A DNA stretch of 64,000 nucleotides from Alkanindiges illinoisensis (GTDB taxonomy: Bacteria; Pseudomonadota; Gammaproteobacteria; Pseudomonadales; Moraxellaceae). The translations under genes and the position numbers were made by a program. The DNA lies in NCBI RefSeq assembly GCF_004377485.1, contig NZ_SNTY01000025.1, forward strand, positions 1-64,000, read 5' to 3'. Below the pieces are notes generated by a model, which was given only the letters and a program-made list of their open reading frames with translations, was not told the origin of the DNA and ran no database searches. Shown in pieces: positions 49,232 through 58,990 of the stretch (positions within the stretch are counted from its first letter, which is position 1; each line of letters starts with the position of its first letter).

Positions 49232-50161
49232 TTATAAGCGATGTGAGCGTCCTACATGCTCTAAAGCCTGATATGTATCCAAAGGGGGTTTCCAATTTAA
49301 AAGGCTGCAAGCTTTTGAACAGTCTATTTCTAAAGATTCATACAATTGCTCATACAGCTTTCTCTTACCCACCAGCATAGAACCTATTTTTAGTACTGTT
49401 TTGGGCATATAAAATAATATCGGCTTCTTATTCATTCCCGCTTTAAGCAGTCTTACCATTTGCTCTGTAGAGATAACTTGTTGGTCTGCAATTAAAAATA
49501 GTTCATTTGCAGCTAAAGGATGAGTGATACAACAGGATATAAAATCAACTAGATTTTCTAAAGCAACGAATGAGCGTTTGTTATTAACATGCGCTAAAGG
49601 CAAGGGTAGATTGGTAGAGGCCAATTTTAATAGACGAGCAAAGTTACCTGGTGCATGAGCGGCATAAACTAAAGGTGGACGAATAATGACTAATTCTGTG
49701 GCTGATCCCGCAAATAGCTTTTTAAGCTCTTGCTCAGCCTCTGATTTGGAAACCGCATAATCTGCATGAGGCTGTGCTAAAGCATCTTCTGTAAATGGTT
49801 GCTGCAGCGTCACTGAACCATTCACACCGATAGAACTCATAAATATAAAGCGTTTTATTTTTTTGTCTAAAGCCTGACGTGCTAATTGCAAAGTACCGTC
49901 CACATTCACTTTGCGAAATTCGCTCAATGGGTCTGTTGTTTGTTCATTTAAAATATGGGCACGACCAGCTAAATGAATAATAACATCTAGATTATCGGGT
50001 AAGTCTGCTGCAAAAATATTAGCAGTAACAAGTTGTTGGATATTTGCAGAAAGCATATGATTCTGAGTGCGGACTAAAGCAATCGTGTCATACACACTAC
50101 TCACCCGTTCAGTCAGAGCTGTACCTACAAATCCTGTTGCACCTGTGATTAAAACTCTCAT
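49232..50161 (-). CDS. WbpV-like nucleotide-sugar epimerase/4-reductase
   Basis: A 309-residue extended SDR protein. The Rossmann motif GATGFVGTAL and the catalytic YAVSK motif are present. WbpV-type enzymes reduce the 4-keto-6-deoxy product of WbpM to UDP-D-QuiNAc (or, in close relatives, UDP-D-FucNAc). The stop codon of the upstream glycosyltransferase overlaps its ATG (TAATG), so it is translationally coupled. The sequence alone does not separate the QuiNAc from the FucNAc form. Confidence 0.82.
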   Translation of the reverse strand: MRVLITGATGFVGTALTERVSSVYDTIALVRTQNHMLSANIQQLVTANIFAADLPDNLDVIIHLAGRAHILNEQTTDPLSEFRKVNVDGTLQLARQALDKKIKRFIFMSSIGVNGSVTLQQPFTEDALAQPHADYAVSKSEAEQELKKLFAGSATELVIIRPPLVYAAHAPGNFARLLKLASTNLPLPLAHVNNKRSFVALENLVDFISCCITHPLAANELFLIADQQVISTEQMVRLLKAGMNKKPILFYMPKTVLKIGSMLVGKRKLYEQLYESLEIDCSKACSLLNWKPPLDTYQALEHVGRSHRL

Positions 50162-51288
50162 TATTTTAAAGACCGCATTGATAATACCTGAGTGTAGACA
50201 TCTAATGTTTTATGCAACATTGTATTAAAATTAAATTGAGTTTCATACAAATGACGACTGTTATTACCTAATTGTAGACGCAAATTTTTATCTACAATCA
50301 GTTCTTGAAGTGACTGAACTAAAATATCAATATCCCTTTTAGGGATAAGATATCCATTTTTAGAACTAACACTTTCCTTTACCCCTCCCACATCAGAAGC
50401 AATAATAGGTAAAGATGTACTCATTGCTTCCAATATAGTCAAAGGGAAGCCTTCATAATTTGAAATTAATACAAAAATATCGGCCAGATTTAAAAACTCT
50501 TTTACTTTGAAACTTTGTCCATGAAAAATAATTTTTGAATCAAGATTTTCGTGGTTAGCCAATTCTTGACATTTTTGAAGATTTGGTCCATCGCCTAAAA
50601 AATCTATTTGCCAAGTTAAATGTGCAGGTAATTTTGAAAGTGCTTGTATCAAAAAATATTGATCTTTAGGATCTTCAAAACGTGCAACCATAATCAATCT
50701 TACTATAGAGCTAGATTTTTCACTTGCTGAAGTTTTTATATCTGGTACACCATTGTGAATAGTCTGAACCAACTCTGGTGTTCCAACGTTATGCTTAAAA
50801 CCATGTTGTCGGTCATATTCTGAAACTGTAATAATATGATCTGAAAACTTAGTCATGAAACGTTCTAAAGTCGCATATATTTTTTGTTTTCTAGGGCTTA
50901 CTCCATCAGTAAAAGCCCACCCATGTGCCGTAAACACTACAGGTAAGTTCAAGGATTTAGCTGCTAAACGACCCAATAAGCCAGCCTTACTAGAATGGCA
51001 ATGTACTATATCTGGCTTCAGCTGTTTTAAATGTTTTTTTATTTCCCAAAAACCTAGTACATCATGTGCTAAAGATATTTCTCTTTTTAAGTGCTTTAAT
51101 GAACTAAAATCTATATGATTTTTCTTAAGCTCTTCAGTAAAAGCACCTGCTCCACCTACTAATATATGAACTTGATGACCTTGACTAATCATACCTTTTG
51201 CTAGTTCAAGTAAATGGACACTTGCACCACCAAGCACGTCTGAGCGAGTGATAATATAAACTATGTTTAACATAAAGTTTTCATTCAT
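50161..51288 (-). CDS. Glycosyltransferase family 4
   Basis: A 375-residue GT-B glycosyltransferase. The N-terminal domain opens with IVYIITRSDVLGGASVHLLEL and the C-terminal domain has the retaining GT4 signature EGFPLTILEAM (E-x7-E). It is peripheral to the membrane and adds one sugar of the repeat unit to the lipid-linked acceptor. It overlaps the preceding glycosyltransferase gene by 8 bp. Donor and linkage cannot be read from sequence. Confidence 0.88.
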   Translation of the reverse strand: MNENFMLNIVYIITRSDVLGGASVHLLELAKGMISQGHQVHILVGGAGAFTEELKKNHIDFSSLKHLKREISLAHDVLGFWEIKKHLKQLKPDIVHCHSSKAGLLGRLAAKSLNLPVVFTAHGWAFTDGVSPRKQKIYATLERFMTKFSDHIITVSEYDRQHGFKHNVGTPELVQTIHNGVPDIKTSASEKSSSIVRLIMVARFEDPKDQYFLIQALSKLPAHLTWQIDFLGDGPNLQKCQELANHENLDSKIIFHGQSFKVKEFLNLADIFVLISNYEGFPLTILEAMSTSLPIIASDVGGVKESVSSKNGYLIPKRDIDILVQSLQELIVDKNLRLQLGNNSRHLYETQFNFNTMLHKTLDVYTQVLSMRSLK

Positions 51289-52357
51289 TTCTATAAATTT
51301 TTAACCAGTTTTCAACTGATTTTTCTAAAGAAAATAATTCTTCCACACGTTTTCGTGCTTTTAAGTTATTTTCTTGTATCTCTATAGGTGTTTTGCTTAC
51401 TGCTTGTTTTATTGCTTCTGCTAGCGCCTTGCTATCTTGAGGTGGAATTAATATTCCTGTATCTCCCATTACTTCAGGCACGCCACCACTATTTGTCGCA
51501 ATGACAAAAGCGCCACATGCCATCGCCTCTGCAACAACCAAGCTAAAACCTTCATAAGCTGATGATAAAATGAAAAAATCTGCTTCTTGCATTAGTTGGG
51601 GTATATCATCTCTACGCCCAAGCAAAGTCACATTGTCCTTTAAACCTAAATGCTCGATTAGCTCTTCTATCTGCGGTCTAAGTTCTCCATCTCCCACTAC
51701 ATTAAGTATATATTCTTTGTGTTGTGGATGCTGACGAAAAATAGCAATAGCATGTAATAAATTCGGATAATCTTTGGCTTCATGAAAACGTCCTACTGCT
51801 AAAAACTGTAGATTTTTTTTATCCATCTCAAAATTTTTTTGACTCCCAAAAGTATAACGTTCCAAATCTATTCCATTATAAACTGTTTGTATTTGATTCG
51901 TTGTTGCAGCTCCTTGCTTTTGAAAACTCTGACACGCACTGTCACTGACATTCGTCAATACTTCCGATAAGCCATTTGTTAAACGATAGGCGAGCATTCT
52001 TACTCGCCCACCCTCATTATTGCTGTGTGCAGTACATATAAGACGTGGAATTTTCACAAAGAAACGGCACAGACGTGCAAAAATATTAGCATGCACCATA
52101 TGTGCATGAACAATATTCGGTTGAAACTCTAAAATTAAACTTTTATATTTTTTAAAAGAGTTAGTCATCTGAAAAGGAGAATTTAAATCTAAATTAATTA
52201 ATTGAATCTCATTACACGTGGGGCGTACAATTATATCTCTAGTTAAATAGGCTATGACAACTTGATGCCCTTTTTCATACATCTTATCAGCTAAATCACA
52301 AACAACTTTTTCAGCACCGCCACCGCCTAAACTAGTGGTTAAATAAAGTATCTTCAT
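51281..52357 (-). CDS. Glycosyltransferase family 4
   Basis: A 358-residue GT-B enzyme. The start (ILYLTTSLGGGGAEKVVCDLA) and the E-x7-E motif region EGFSLVVAEAM place it in GT4. It lies 1 nt after the putative polymerase gene and overlaps the next glycosyltransferase by 8 bp, so these are coupled. It should add a further sugar to the repeat unit; specificity unknown. Confidence 0.88.
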   Translation of the reverse strand: MKILYLTTSLGGGGAEKVVCDLADKMYEKGHQVVIAYLTRDIIVRPTCNEIQLINLDLNSPFQMTNSFKKYKSLILEFQPNIVHAHMVHANIFARLCRFFVKIPRLICTAHSNNEGGRVRMLAYRLTNGLSEVLTNVSDSACQSFQKQGAATTNQIQTVYNGIDLERYTFGSQKNFEMDKKNLQFLAVGRFHEAKDYPNLLHAIAIFRQHPQHKEYILNVVGDGELRPQIEELIEHLGLKDNVTLLGRRDDIPQLMQEADFFILSSAYEGFSLVVAEAMACGAFVIATNSGGVPEVMGDTGILIPPQDSKALAEAIKQAVSKTPIEIQENNLKARKRVEELFSLEKSVENWLKIYRNE

Positions 52358-52358
52358 C

Positions 52359-53486
52359 TTAAAAACTCAACTTTTTTAAATTTGATTTATAAAAAACTAA
52401 TGAAATTAAGAAGGCAAAAAAATATGCAGTAAAAACTGCTGGAATAAATTGAAAACCAATCAAACAAATAACCACAGAATAGGAAACATATTCATACCGC
52501 ATAGGAAAACAATAAAGTATAAGTGTAATAAGCCAATATATAAAGAACAAAAAGAATACAACACCACCTAACACTAAATTATATATAAATAAGTTATGTG
52601 GAATAATAGTAACAGCATTTCTATAAATCTCTATATCATACATAGAGCCATATAAAAAATTATTTTTAAAAAAATCAATTGCTGAGATATACCCATCAAT
52701 TCTTCCAGTAGGATCCAATGATAGAATTCTAGATGATGCGTTGATTTCAAAAAAATATTTTAATAGAAATAAAACTGGCATAATAAAAAGAGAGAAAAAA
52801 GATAACTTTAAAATACTAATTTTATTATTAATGCTTACATTTTTTAAAAAACTTATAATTAATAAAATCATTGTAAATATAATTAAAGCATAAAATCCTG
52901 TTCTCGCTGTAGTAACTAAAGATACGACTATAAAAAAAACAGCAAAAGCCCCTTTATTTTTTTTTGTATACCATAATAAAGGAATTAGAGAAGTAAAATA
53001 TAATGATAGAAAGCTATAATCCATCCAAATAAATCCAAAACCAATTCGATCAGCATATTCATTAATTGTGCCTATAGAAACACTCATTTCATTATACAAA
53101 TATGATTGCAATAAGACCCCCACCCCCATCAATAAAGCAATGTTAATATATATATTAATAATTTTATTAAAAAAATAATTAGAAAAATTTATCCTCTCAA
53201 TAAATAATGGCCAATATGCAATTAGAAAAAAACAGACCATACTAAGCAATGAGTTTAAACTGTTAGAAAAAATACTCATCATTGAAACAATTAAAATTAA
53301 AAAGAGATATGAAACTAAATTATAGTTAAATCTAATTTTTTTTAAGCTATAAAAAATAAGAGAATACGAAGCTATTAAAAAAAATGGTAAAACCCTAAAT
53401 CCGCCAAAATTTAAATATGAAAATGGAATCGATACTAATATTAGAAACACAAATAATTTGAATAGTATTTTTTTCCTAATTTTCAT
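52359..53486 (-). CDS. wzy: Putative O-antigen/capsule polymerase Wzy
   Basis: A 375-residue protein, almost wholly hydrophobic with about ten to eleven transmembrane helices and one larger polar loop (about 240-300, SSRILSLDPTGRIDGY), which is the Wzy/WaaL layout. Identity to a named family is weak, as is normal for Wzy, so the call rests on topology and on being the only such protein in a Wzx-containing cluster. The gene is extremely AT-rich compared with its flanks. Wzy joins lipid-linked repeat units on the periplasmic face. Confidence 0.75.
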   Translation of the reverse strand: MKIRKKILFKLFVFLILVSIPFSYLNFGGFRVLPFFLIASYSLIFYSLKKIRFNYNLVSYLFLILIVSMMSIFSNSLNSLLSMVCFFLIAYWPLFIERINFSNYFFNKIINIYINIALLMGVGVLLQSYLYNEMSVSIGTINEYADRIGFGFIWMDYSFLSLYFTSLIPLLWYTKKNKGAFAVFFIVVSLVTTARTGFYALIIFTMILLIISFLKNVSINNKISILKLSFFSLFIMPVLFLLKYFFEINASSRILSLDPTGRIDGYISAIDFFKNNFLYGSMYDIEIYRNAVTIIPHNLFIYNLVLGGVVFFLFFIYWLITLILYCFPMRYEYVSYSVVICLIGFQFIPAVFTAYFFAFLISLVFYKSNLKKLSF

Positions 53487-53532
53487 AATTAAAACCTTTG
53501 CACTTAATAATTAATTCCATATTTTTCTTACT

Positions 53533-54405
53533 TCATCGAAACTCTAATTTGATCTTTTGGATCAACTTAAATAGTGAGTAATAATTACCATATGTAAAAA
53601 AATTTTTAATTAAAAAACTATAACTAGCCAAATTTATATCATAATTATATAAATGAGCATATAAAAGTACTTCATCCTGACCGGTTAATGAATGCTTCAA
53701 TCTAAAATAATTATATGCTTCTTTAATCTTGCTAATTTTTTTTTGGGTTATTCTTTCAAATGGATGACTCGTATCTACTACATATGTAGATTCTTTAACC
53801 AAATAAAATTTTTGATTACCTAAAAGCCTATACCAACACTCGAAATCTTGCCATGCAGGTAAATTAGGATCAAACCCTCCTGTTTGCTTCATTATTGCAG
53901 TTTCTACAAATATCTGATTTCCAATTAAGTTATTAACTAAAATTGTTTTTCTATCCGCATAATTTCTTCTTATAATTTTCTTTAAAAAACTATCTTTGAT
54001 TTTTTTATCTGATACTTTATGTTTATAAAGTGAATATAGTGCAATGCAATCAACATTTCTCTTTTCCCATTTTCTTAAAAAAAGTTCAATTCTTTCTTTT
54101 AGAAAATAATCATCATCGTCTAAACCAGTAATAAATTTACCTTTTGCATTTTCGATTGCAATATTACGACTTACACATGCCCCACTATTCTTTTCTTTTA
54201 TAAAATAGCGAATACGTGAATCTTGCTTACCAATTTCGTCTAAATATTCATGTGTACCATCATTAGAGCAATCATCTACAATAATAATTTCTAAATTTTG
54301 ATAAGTTTGCTGACGTACAGACTCAACTGCACGTTTTAATAGTTCTACACGATTAAAAGTAGGAATATATACGGTCACTAATGGATTGGACTGCTCTAAA
54401 CTCAT
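53533..54405 (-). CDS. Glycosyltransferase family 2
   Basis: A 290-residue GT-A inverting glycosyltransferase. The fold shows VTVYIPTFNRVELLKRAVESV at the start, then IIVDDCSND, and the metal-binding DxD region in GLDDDDYFLKE. I start at ATG 54405 because GGGGAG lies 10 nt before it; a TTG two codons earlier is also open. It begins 2 nt after the ugd stop. AT-rich. Donor unknown. Confidence 0.87.
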   Translation of the reverse strand: MSLEQSNPLVTVYIPTFNRVELLKRAVESVRQQTYQNLEIIIVDDCSNDGTHEYLDEIGKQDSRIRYFIKEKNSGACVSRNIAIENAKGKFITGLDDDDYFLKERIELFLRKWEKRNVDCIALYSLYKHKVSDKKIKDSFLKKIIRRNYADRKTILVNNLIGNQIFVETAIMKQTGGFDPNLPAWQDFECWYRLLGNQKFYLVKESTYVVDTSHPFERITQKKISKIKEAYNYFRLKHSLTGQDEVLLYAHLYNYDINLASYSFLIKNFFTYGNYYSLFKLIQKIKLEFR

Positions 54406-54407
54406 TA

Positions 54408-55574
54408 TCAATTCTCCCCGAACAAATCTCGCGTATAAACCTTATCAGCATCTTGCTTCAGATCATCACTCATTCTATTCGCAAGGATAACGTCCGAACT
54501 TAACAAGAAATGATTTAAGTCATTTTGTAGCGCATAGGCTTCAAATTTTTCTTGATTTAGAGTCGGTTCATAGATTTGAATTTCAATATTATATTCCTCT
54601 AATTCACGAATAATATCCTGAATAGCTGAGTCTCTAAAGTTATCAGATCCTGCCTTCATTGTTAGACGATAAATACCTACAACATTTGGACGTTTTTTTA
54701 AAATTTCTTTTACAATGTATTGTTTACGCGTTTTATTAGAGTGAATAATTGCTTGAATCAAATTTTGTGGCACATCTTTATAATTTGCTAGTAATTGTTT
54801 GGTGTCTTTTGGCAAGCAGTACCCACCATAACCAAAGGAAGGATTGTTATAATGCTGACCAATACGGGGATCTAGACTTACACCTCTTACAATATCCAAG
54901 CTACTCAAACCATGTTTTGCACAATAAGTATCCAACTCATTAAAATATGCTACACGCATAGCTAAATACGTATTAGAAAATAATTTAACTGCTTCTGCTT
55001 CAGTCGCATTCATACAGAGAGTGGGAGCTTTTTTTTCGACTGTCGCATTTAGATAAAGCTGGGCAATTTTTTCAGCACGTTCGGACTTTTCACCCACGAT
55101 AATACGTGATGGATATAAGTTATCATAAAGTGCCTTACCTTCTCTTAAAAACTCTGGCACAAATATAATTTGTTCAGTTTTAAATTTGGATTTAACCTGT
55201 GCTGTGTAGCCGACAGGTATAGTCGATTTTATAATAATGGTCGCAGTGCTATTCAGTGGAAGGATCTCTGCAATTACACTTTCTATAGAAGACGTGTCGA
55301 AATAATTGGTCTCGGAATCATAGTTAGTAGGGGTAGCAATAATAATATAATCTGCTTGCTCATACGCTTGAACCTTATCAAGCGTAGCTTTCAGATTTAA
55401 ATTATCTTCTTCAAATGCCTGCTCAATATAGTCATCCGCAATAGGTGATACTTTTTGATTAATTAAAGCAACACGATTTTCATCAATATCTAAACTTGTT
55501 ACTTGATGCTGACGCGCAAATAATACAGCATTAGAGAATCCGACATAGCCTGTGCCTACAACTGTTATATTCAT
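54408..55574 (-). CDS. ugd: UDP-glucose 6-dehydrogenase
   Basis: NAD-dependent enzyme that oxidises UDP-glucose to UDP-glucuronate. With start ATG 55574 it has 388 residues, the same as the E. coli Ugd type. The NAD motif GTGYVGFSN (7-15) and the catalytic cysteine in GYGGYCLPKD are present. The ATG overlaps the stop of the TupA-like gene (TAATG), so the longer frame to 55589 is not needed. It supplies a uronic acid for the polymer and sits beside the ligase that may decorate it. Confidence 0.93.
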   Translation of the reverse strand: MNITVVGTGYVGFSNAVLFARQHQVTSLDIDENRVALINQKVSPIADDYIEQAFEEDNLNLKATLDKVQAYEQADYIIIATPTNYDSETNYFDTSSIESVIAEILPLNSTATIIIKSTIPVGYTAQVKSKFKTEQIIFVPEFLREGKALYDNLYPSRIIVGEKSERAEKIAQLYLNATVEKKAPTLCMNATEAEAVKLFSNTYLAMRVAYFNELDTYCAKHGLSSLDIVRGVSLDPRIGQHYNNPSFGYGGYCLPKDTKQLLANYKDVPQNLIQAIIHSNKTRKQYIVKEILKKRPNVVGIYRLTMKAGSDNFRDSAIQDIIRELEEYNIEIQIYEPTLNQEKFEAYALQNDLNHFLLSSDVILANRMSDDLKQDADKVYTRDLFGEN

Positions 55575-56440
55575 TATTTCATTAACCATAGTTTTCCAAT
55601 CTCTTTACCAAACACACCCGAAAAGCTACTACTTCTGCCTGCACCTGGTGTAAATGTAATTTCTCCAAAGTAAATCTTTTCTTTAGTAATATACCAATCC
55701 AAACGAATATACTTATATTCCGTACATAAGAACTCATTCAGTCTTAATACCTCTTGAATAGCCTCTTTTTCACGAGGACTTAGGACTAACTTATAATTAA
55801 AAGGAGAGTGCAAAATATTATCTAAATCTTTTACGTCAAAAAATACTGTCTCATATCCTTGTTCAGACCTTTCAGCTACAACCTGCAAAATCTGTCGATA
55901 TGAACCATCTTTATTAGTAAAGCGATGAAATTTATAATCTCTAAGTGCTTCATCCTTACTAGTAATCTTCTGCTCGACTAGAAGTTTAGGTTTAATTAGG
56001 CTGTAATGCCATTCATCACCTATTTCACTATAGTCCTCCTTAAGCCATGCTGTTGCCTTTTCGATAATTTGATTTTTCTCATCTTGGCTTGGTACATCAT
56101 CAATAATTTTCACCATACCAGCACCATGATTTGGCTTAATTACAATTTTCTCCCATTGATCCATACCATATAAGTCATCAGGATTTTCTGTACATAGAAT
56201 TAATGGAATTAAATAGTCCTCGCCTATTTTTTCTTGAACATATGCGCGAACAGCATATTTATCTGCCAGTAAAGAGAATTGAGAATCTTTATCGTACAAA
56301 ATACGACTTAAAACTTTTTCATTAAAATTTTGAGGGTTCTCAATATTTGGAAAGACTCCAAAAGTCCTAAAATAAGTCAGAGCTAAACGATACTTTTTCG
56401 GTAATTTAGAAATTATTAACCTATACAGATTTTTTAACAT
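55574..56440 (-). CDS. TupA-like ATP-grasp protein
   Basis: A 288-residue cytosolic protein of the ATP-grasp TupA-like family. Recognisable stretches are KVLSRILYDKD near the start, the ATP-grasp VIKPNHGAGMV, KFHRFTNKDG, IRLDWY and the C-terminal GEITFTPGAG. TupA in Bacillus helps make teichuronopeptide, where an amino acid chain is tied to uronic acid polymer; related proteins in capsule loci are thought to amidate uronic acids with amino acids. The direct coupling to ugd supports that role here. It overlaps the wzx gene end by 20 bp. Confidence 0.82.
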   Translation of the reverse strand: MLKNLYRLIISKLPKKYRLALTYFRTFGVFPNIENPQNFNEKVLSRILYDKDSQFSLLADKYAVRAYVQEKIGEDYLIPLILCTENPDDLYGMDQWEKIVIKPNHGAGMVKIIDDVPSQDEKNQIIEKATAWLKEDYSEIGDEWHYSLIKPKLLVEQKITSKDEALRDYKFHRFTNKDGSYRQILQVVAERSEQGYETVFFDVKDLDNILHSPFNYKLVLSPREKEAIQEVLRLNEFLCTEYKYIRLDWYITKEKIYFGEITFTPGAGRSSSFSGVFGKEIGKLWLMK

Positions 56441-57698
56441 TTTTCAAACCTATTAAACTAAGATGTAATTTCAAAATAACCTGATTTCTAAAAAAATAAT
56501 TTGCCAATGTTAAAGATAAAAACTCTATCAGAACAAAACACATAACTGCCCCCCATATTCCATAATACTGAATAAATCCATAAGACAAAGGAACACTTAA
56601 TATGCTAACACTTATCATTTTAATAGATAAATATTTATACCCATTTAATTTTATCATATACCGATAACTAATTGTTCCCAAAGCAGAAAACATAGTTGCT
56701 AAAACAATAAACGGTAGTAATTTTATAGAGTCAACAAACTCAATCCCATATAAAGTATTAACCACCCATGATCCCAATAAAAACATACACAGCATTACAA
56801 ATGCTGTAATAATTATCACCAACCAGTGTATTTGTCTTAAATAATACAACTCTACAGACTTATTTTTTTCTGAATAGATTTTTGAGAAATAACTTGTAAT
56901 TAGTGCCATATTGATAAAACCCCAAGCCGAACCAAGAGTTAGAGCAACATTATAAACACCCAAAATAGAAAATGAGGTAAATTTAGCTAAAAATATATTT
57001 GAAATTTGAGTATACAAAACAATTGAGAGAGAAGATAAAACTAAACTCCCTCCAGTTACAAGCATGTACTTATTATATCTTTTTTTACTTTTTATAGTTC
57101 TGTTGGTACTATAATTTTTATAGAAATAAATCTTCCTCAATATATATGGAACCATAGCTAATACAATAATAGGGAAAATCATTGTATAAGGATCAGCCTC
57201 AAAAAAAACTAAAACAAACCTTAAAGCTAATGCTAAAAAAAGACCTATTATATTAGTTAAGGCATTCACAACTGAAATAAGCTGACTATTATTATGAATA
57301 GAGTAAATATCATTAATTATAAAGTAGCTAGCAATACAGTTACCTATTCCGAATACAAAAGTTAATCGGTCACTACTAAACCATAAGTATAGAAGAGCAC
57401 AGAAGGAAGTTAGAATATATATATAACAACGCATTGATTGTGTTGTTATCGCCAAACGGATACCAGAATGAATATTTTCACTAAAACGTTTAAATAATAT
57501 ATTTTGAGCACCAAACCAAGATAAAGTTTGCACAAAAACAAAAATTGATGTAGTGAAAGCTAGCTTGCCAAAATTTTCAGGCCCTATATATTTAGCCATA
57601 TAAGCATTGACAAAAATAAGCCCAAATATACCTAAAAACTTTTCTAACATCATCCAAGCGGAGTTAGAAAAAATTCTTTTGTCTATAGCAATTTTCAT
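56421..57698 (-). CDS. wzx: Repeat-unit flippase Wzx
   Basis: A 425-residue polytopic membrane protein with about twelve helices, of the MOP/PST superfamily. The start (FSNSAWMMLEKFLGIFGLIFVNAYMAKYIGPENFGKLAF) is typical of Wzx proteins. It moves the undecaprenyl-linked repeat unit to the periplasm. Its ATG overlaps the stop of the preceding dehydrogenase gene. Very AT-rich, as is usual for the serotype-specific core. Confidence 0.92.
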   Translation of the reverse strand: MKIAIDKRIFSNSAWMMLEKFLGIFGLIFVNAYMAKYIGPENFGKLAFTTSIFVFVQTLSWFGAQNILFKRFSENIHSGIRLAITTQSMRCYIYILTSFCALLYLWFSSDRLTFVFGIGNCIASYFIINDIYSIHNNSQLISVVNALTNIIGLFLALALRFVLVFFEADPYTMIFPIIVLAMVPYILRKIYFYKNYSTNRTIKSKKRYNKYMLVTGGSLVLSSLSIVLYTQISNIFLAKFTSFSILGVYNVALTLGSAWGFINMALITSYFSKIYSEKNKSVELYYLRQIHWLVIIITAFVMLCMFLLGSWVVNTLYGIEFVDSIKLLPFIVLATMFSALGTISYRYMIKLNGYKYLSIKMISVSILSVPLSYGFIQYYGIWGAVMCFVLIEFLSLTLANYFFRNQVILKLHLSLIGLKNVKKSV

Positions 57699-58990
57699 TA
57701 CAGTCTTAGATCACTTTCTTGAACTTTTAAAATGTATTTCAAGTCATAGAGTACGTAATTTTCTTTAGCTAAGACTCTAAAATCTTCTACTGACATATTT
57801 TTAAACTCATCATGGGCAACAGCCAAAATCACTGCATCATAATGATTATTTTGCAGCTGCGTAATAGGGGTCAAACCATATTCATGTTCCACTTCTTTCG
57901 GGTCTACCCATGGGTCATAAATATTTAAATCTAGCTCATATTCTTTTAAAGCCTGAACCATATCAATAATTTTAGTATTACGAATATCAGGACAGTTTTC
58001 TTTAAAACTTAAGCCCATCACTAAAATTTTTGAACCGACCACTTGTATACGCTGCTTCACCATCTCTTTAATCAATTGTGTTGCAACATATTCACCCATA
58101 CGGTCATTTAAACGACGTGCTGCTAAAATAATTTCTGGATGCAGGCCTAAAGACTGTGCTTTATGGGTTAGGTAATATGGGTCTACCCCGATACAATGCC
58201 CACCGACCAGACCCGGACGGAATGGTAAAAAATTCCACTTGGTGCCAGCGGCTTTGAGGACTTCTTCGGTATCAATGCCCATTTTATTAAAAATTAAGGC
58301 CAGTTCATTAATCAGGGCAATGTTGACATCACGCTGGGTATTTTCAATGACTTTGGCTGCTTCAGCCACTTTAATACTGGATGCCTTATGGGTGCCGACC
58401 GTAATAATCTGGTTGTAAACCGCATCTACCAGATCAGCAATTTCCGGGGTAGAACCGGAGGTAATTTTTTTAATATTGGTGACGCGGTGTTCTTTGTCGC
58501 CCGGATTAATGCGCTCGGGGCTATAGCCAGCAAAGAAATCCTGGTTAAATTTTAAACCTGAATTTTTTTCCAGAACAGGAATGCAGTCTTCTTCAGTAGC
58601 GCCAGGATACACTGTGGATTCATACACCACGATATCGCCTTTTTTAAGTACCTTGGCAATGGTTTCAGACGCTTTAACCAGCGGTGTTAAATCTGGTTGT
58701 TTGTAATCATCAATCGGGGTCGGCACCGTGACAATATAAAAATTGCAACTGGCCAGCTGGTTTAAATCACAGCTAAACGACAAGCGTGGACTGGCCTTTA
58801 ATTCTTCAGTAGACACTTCCAACGTATGATCTATGCCATTTTGCAAATCATTAATACGGGCTTGATTAATATCAAAACCCACTACATCAAACTTTTTGCC
58901 AAACTCTACCGCCAGAGGCAGACCTACATAGCCCAAGCCAATTATGCCAATTTTAATGCTTTCTAAGTTTAGCACTTGCTTAAGCTCCAT
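57698..58990 (-). CDS. UDP-N-acetyl-hexosamine 6-dehydrogenase (WbpO/TviB/Gna type)
   Basis: NAD-dependent dehydrogenase of 430 residues. The motif [14 protein letters not shown] and the catalytic cysteine loop [13 protein letters not shown] place it with WbpO, TviB/VipA and Gna, which oxidise UDP-GalNAc or UDP-GlcNAc to the uronic acid. The open frame reaches a TTG at 59014; I use ATG 58990, which lies inside the galE end (overlap 11 bp). It is distinct from ugd at 54.4 kb, so the cluster should make two different uronic acids. With GalE it could act on UDP-GalNAc. Confidence 0.9.
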   Translation of the reverse strand: MELKQVLNLESIKIGIIGLGYVGLPLAVEFGKKFDVVGFDINQARINDLQNGIDHTLEVSTEELKASPRLSFSCDLNQLASCNFYIVTVPTPIDDYKQPDLTPLVKASETIAKVLKKGDIVVYESTVYPGATEEDCIPVLEKNSGLKFNQDFFAGYSPERINPGDKEHRVTNIKKITSGSTPEIADLVDAVYNQIITVGTHKASSIKVAEAAKVIENTQRDVNIALINELALIFNKMGIDTEEVLKAAGTKWNFLPFRPGLVGGHCIGVDPYYLTHKAQSLGLHPEIILAARRLNDRMGEYVATQLIKEMVKQRIQVVGSKILVMGLSFKENCPDIRNTKIIDMVQALKEYELDLNIYDPWVDPKEVEHEYGLTPITQLQNNHYDAVILAVAHDEFKNMSVEDFRVLAKENYVLYDLKYILKVQESDLRL

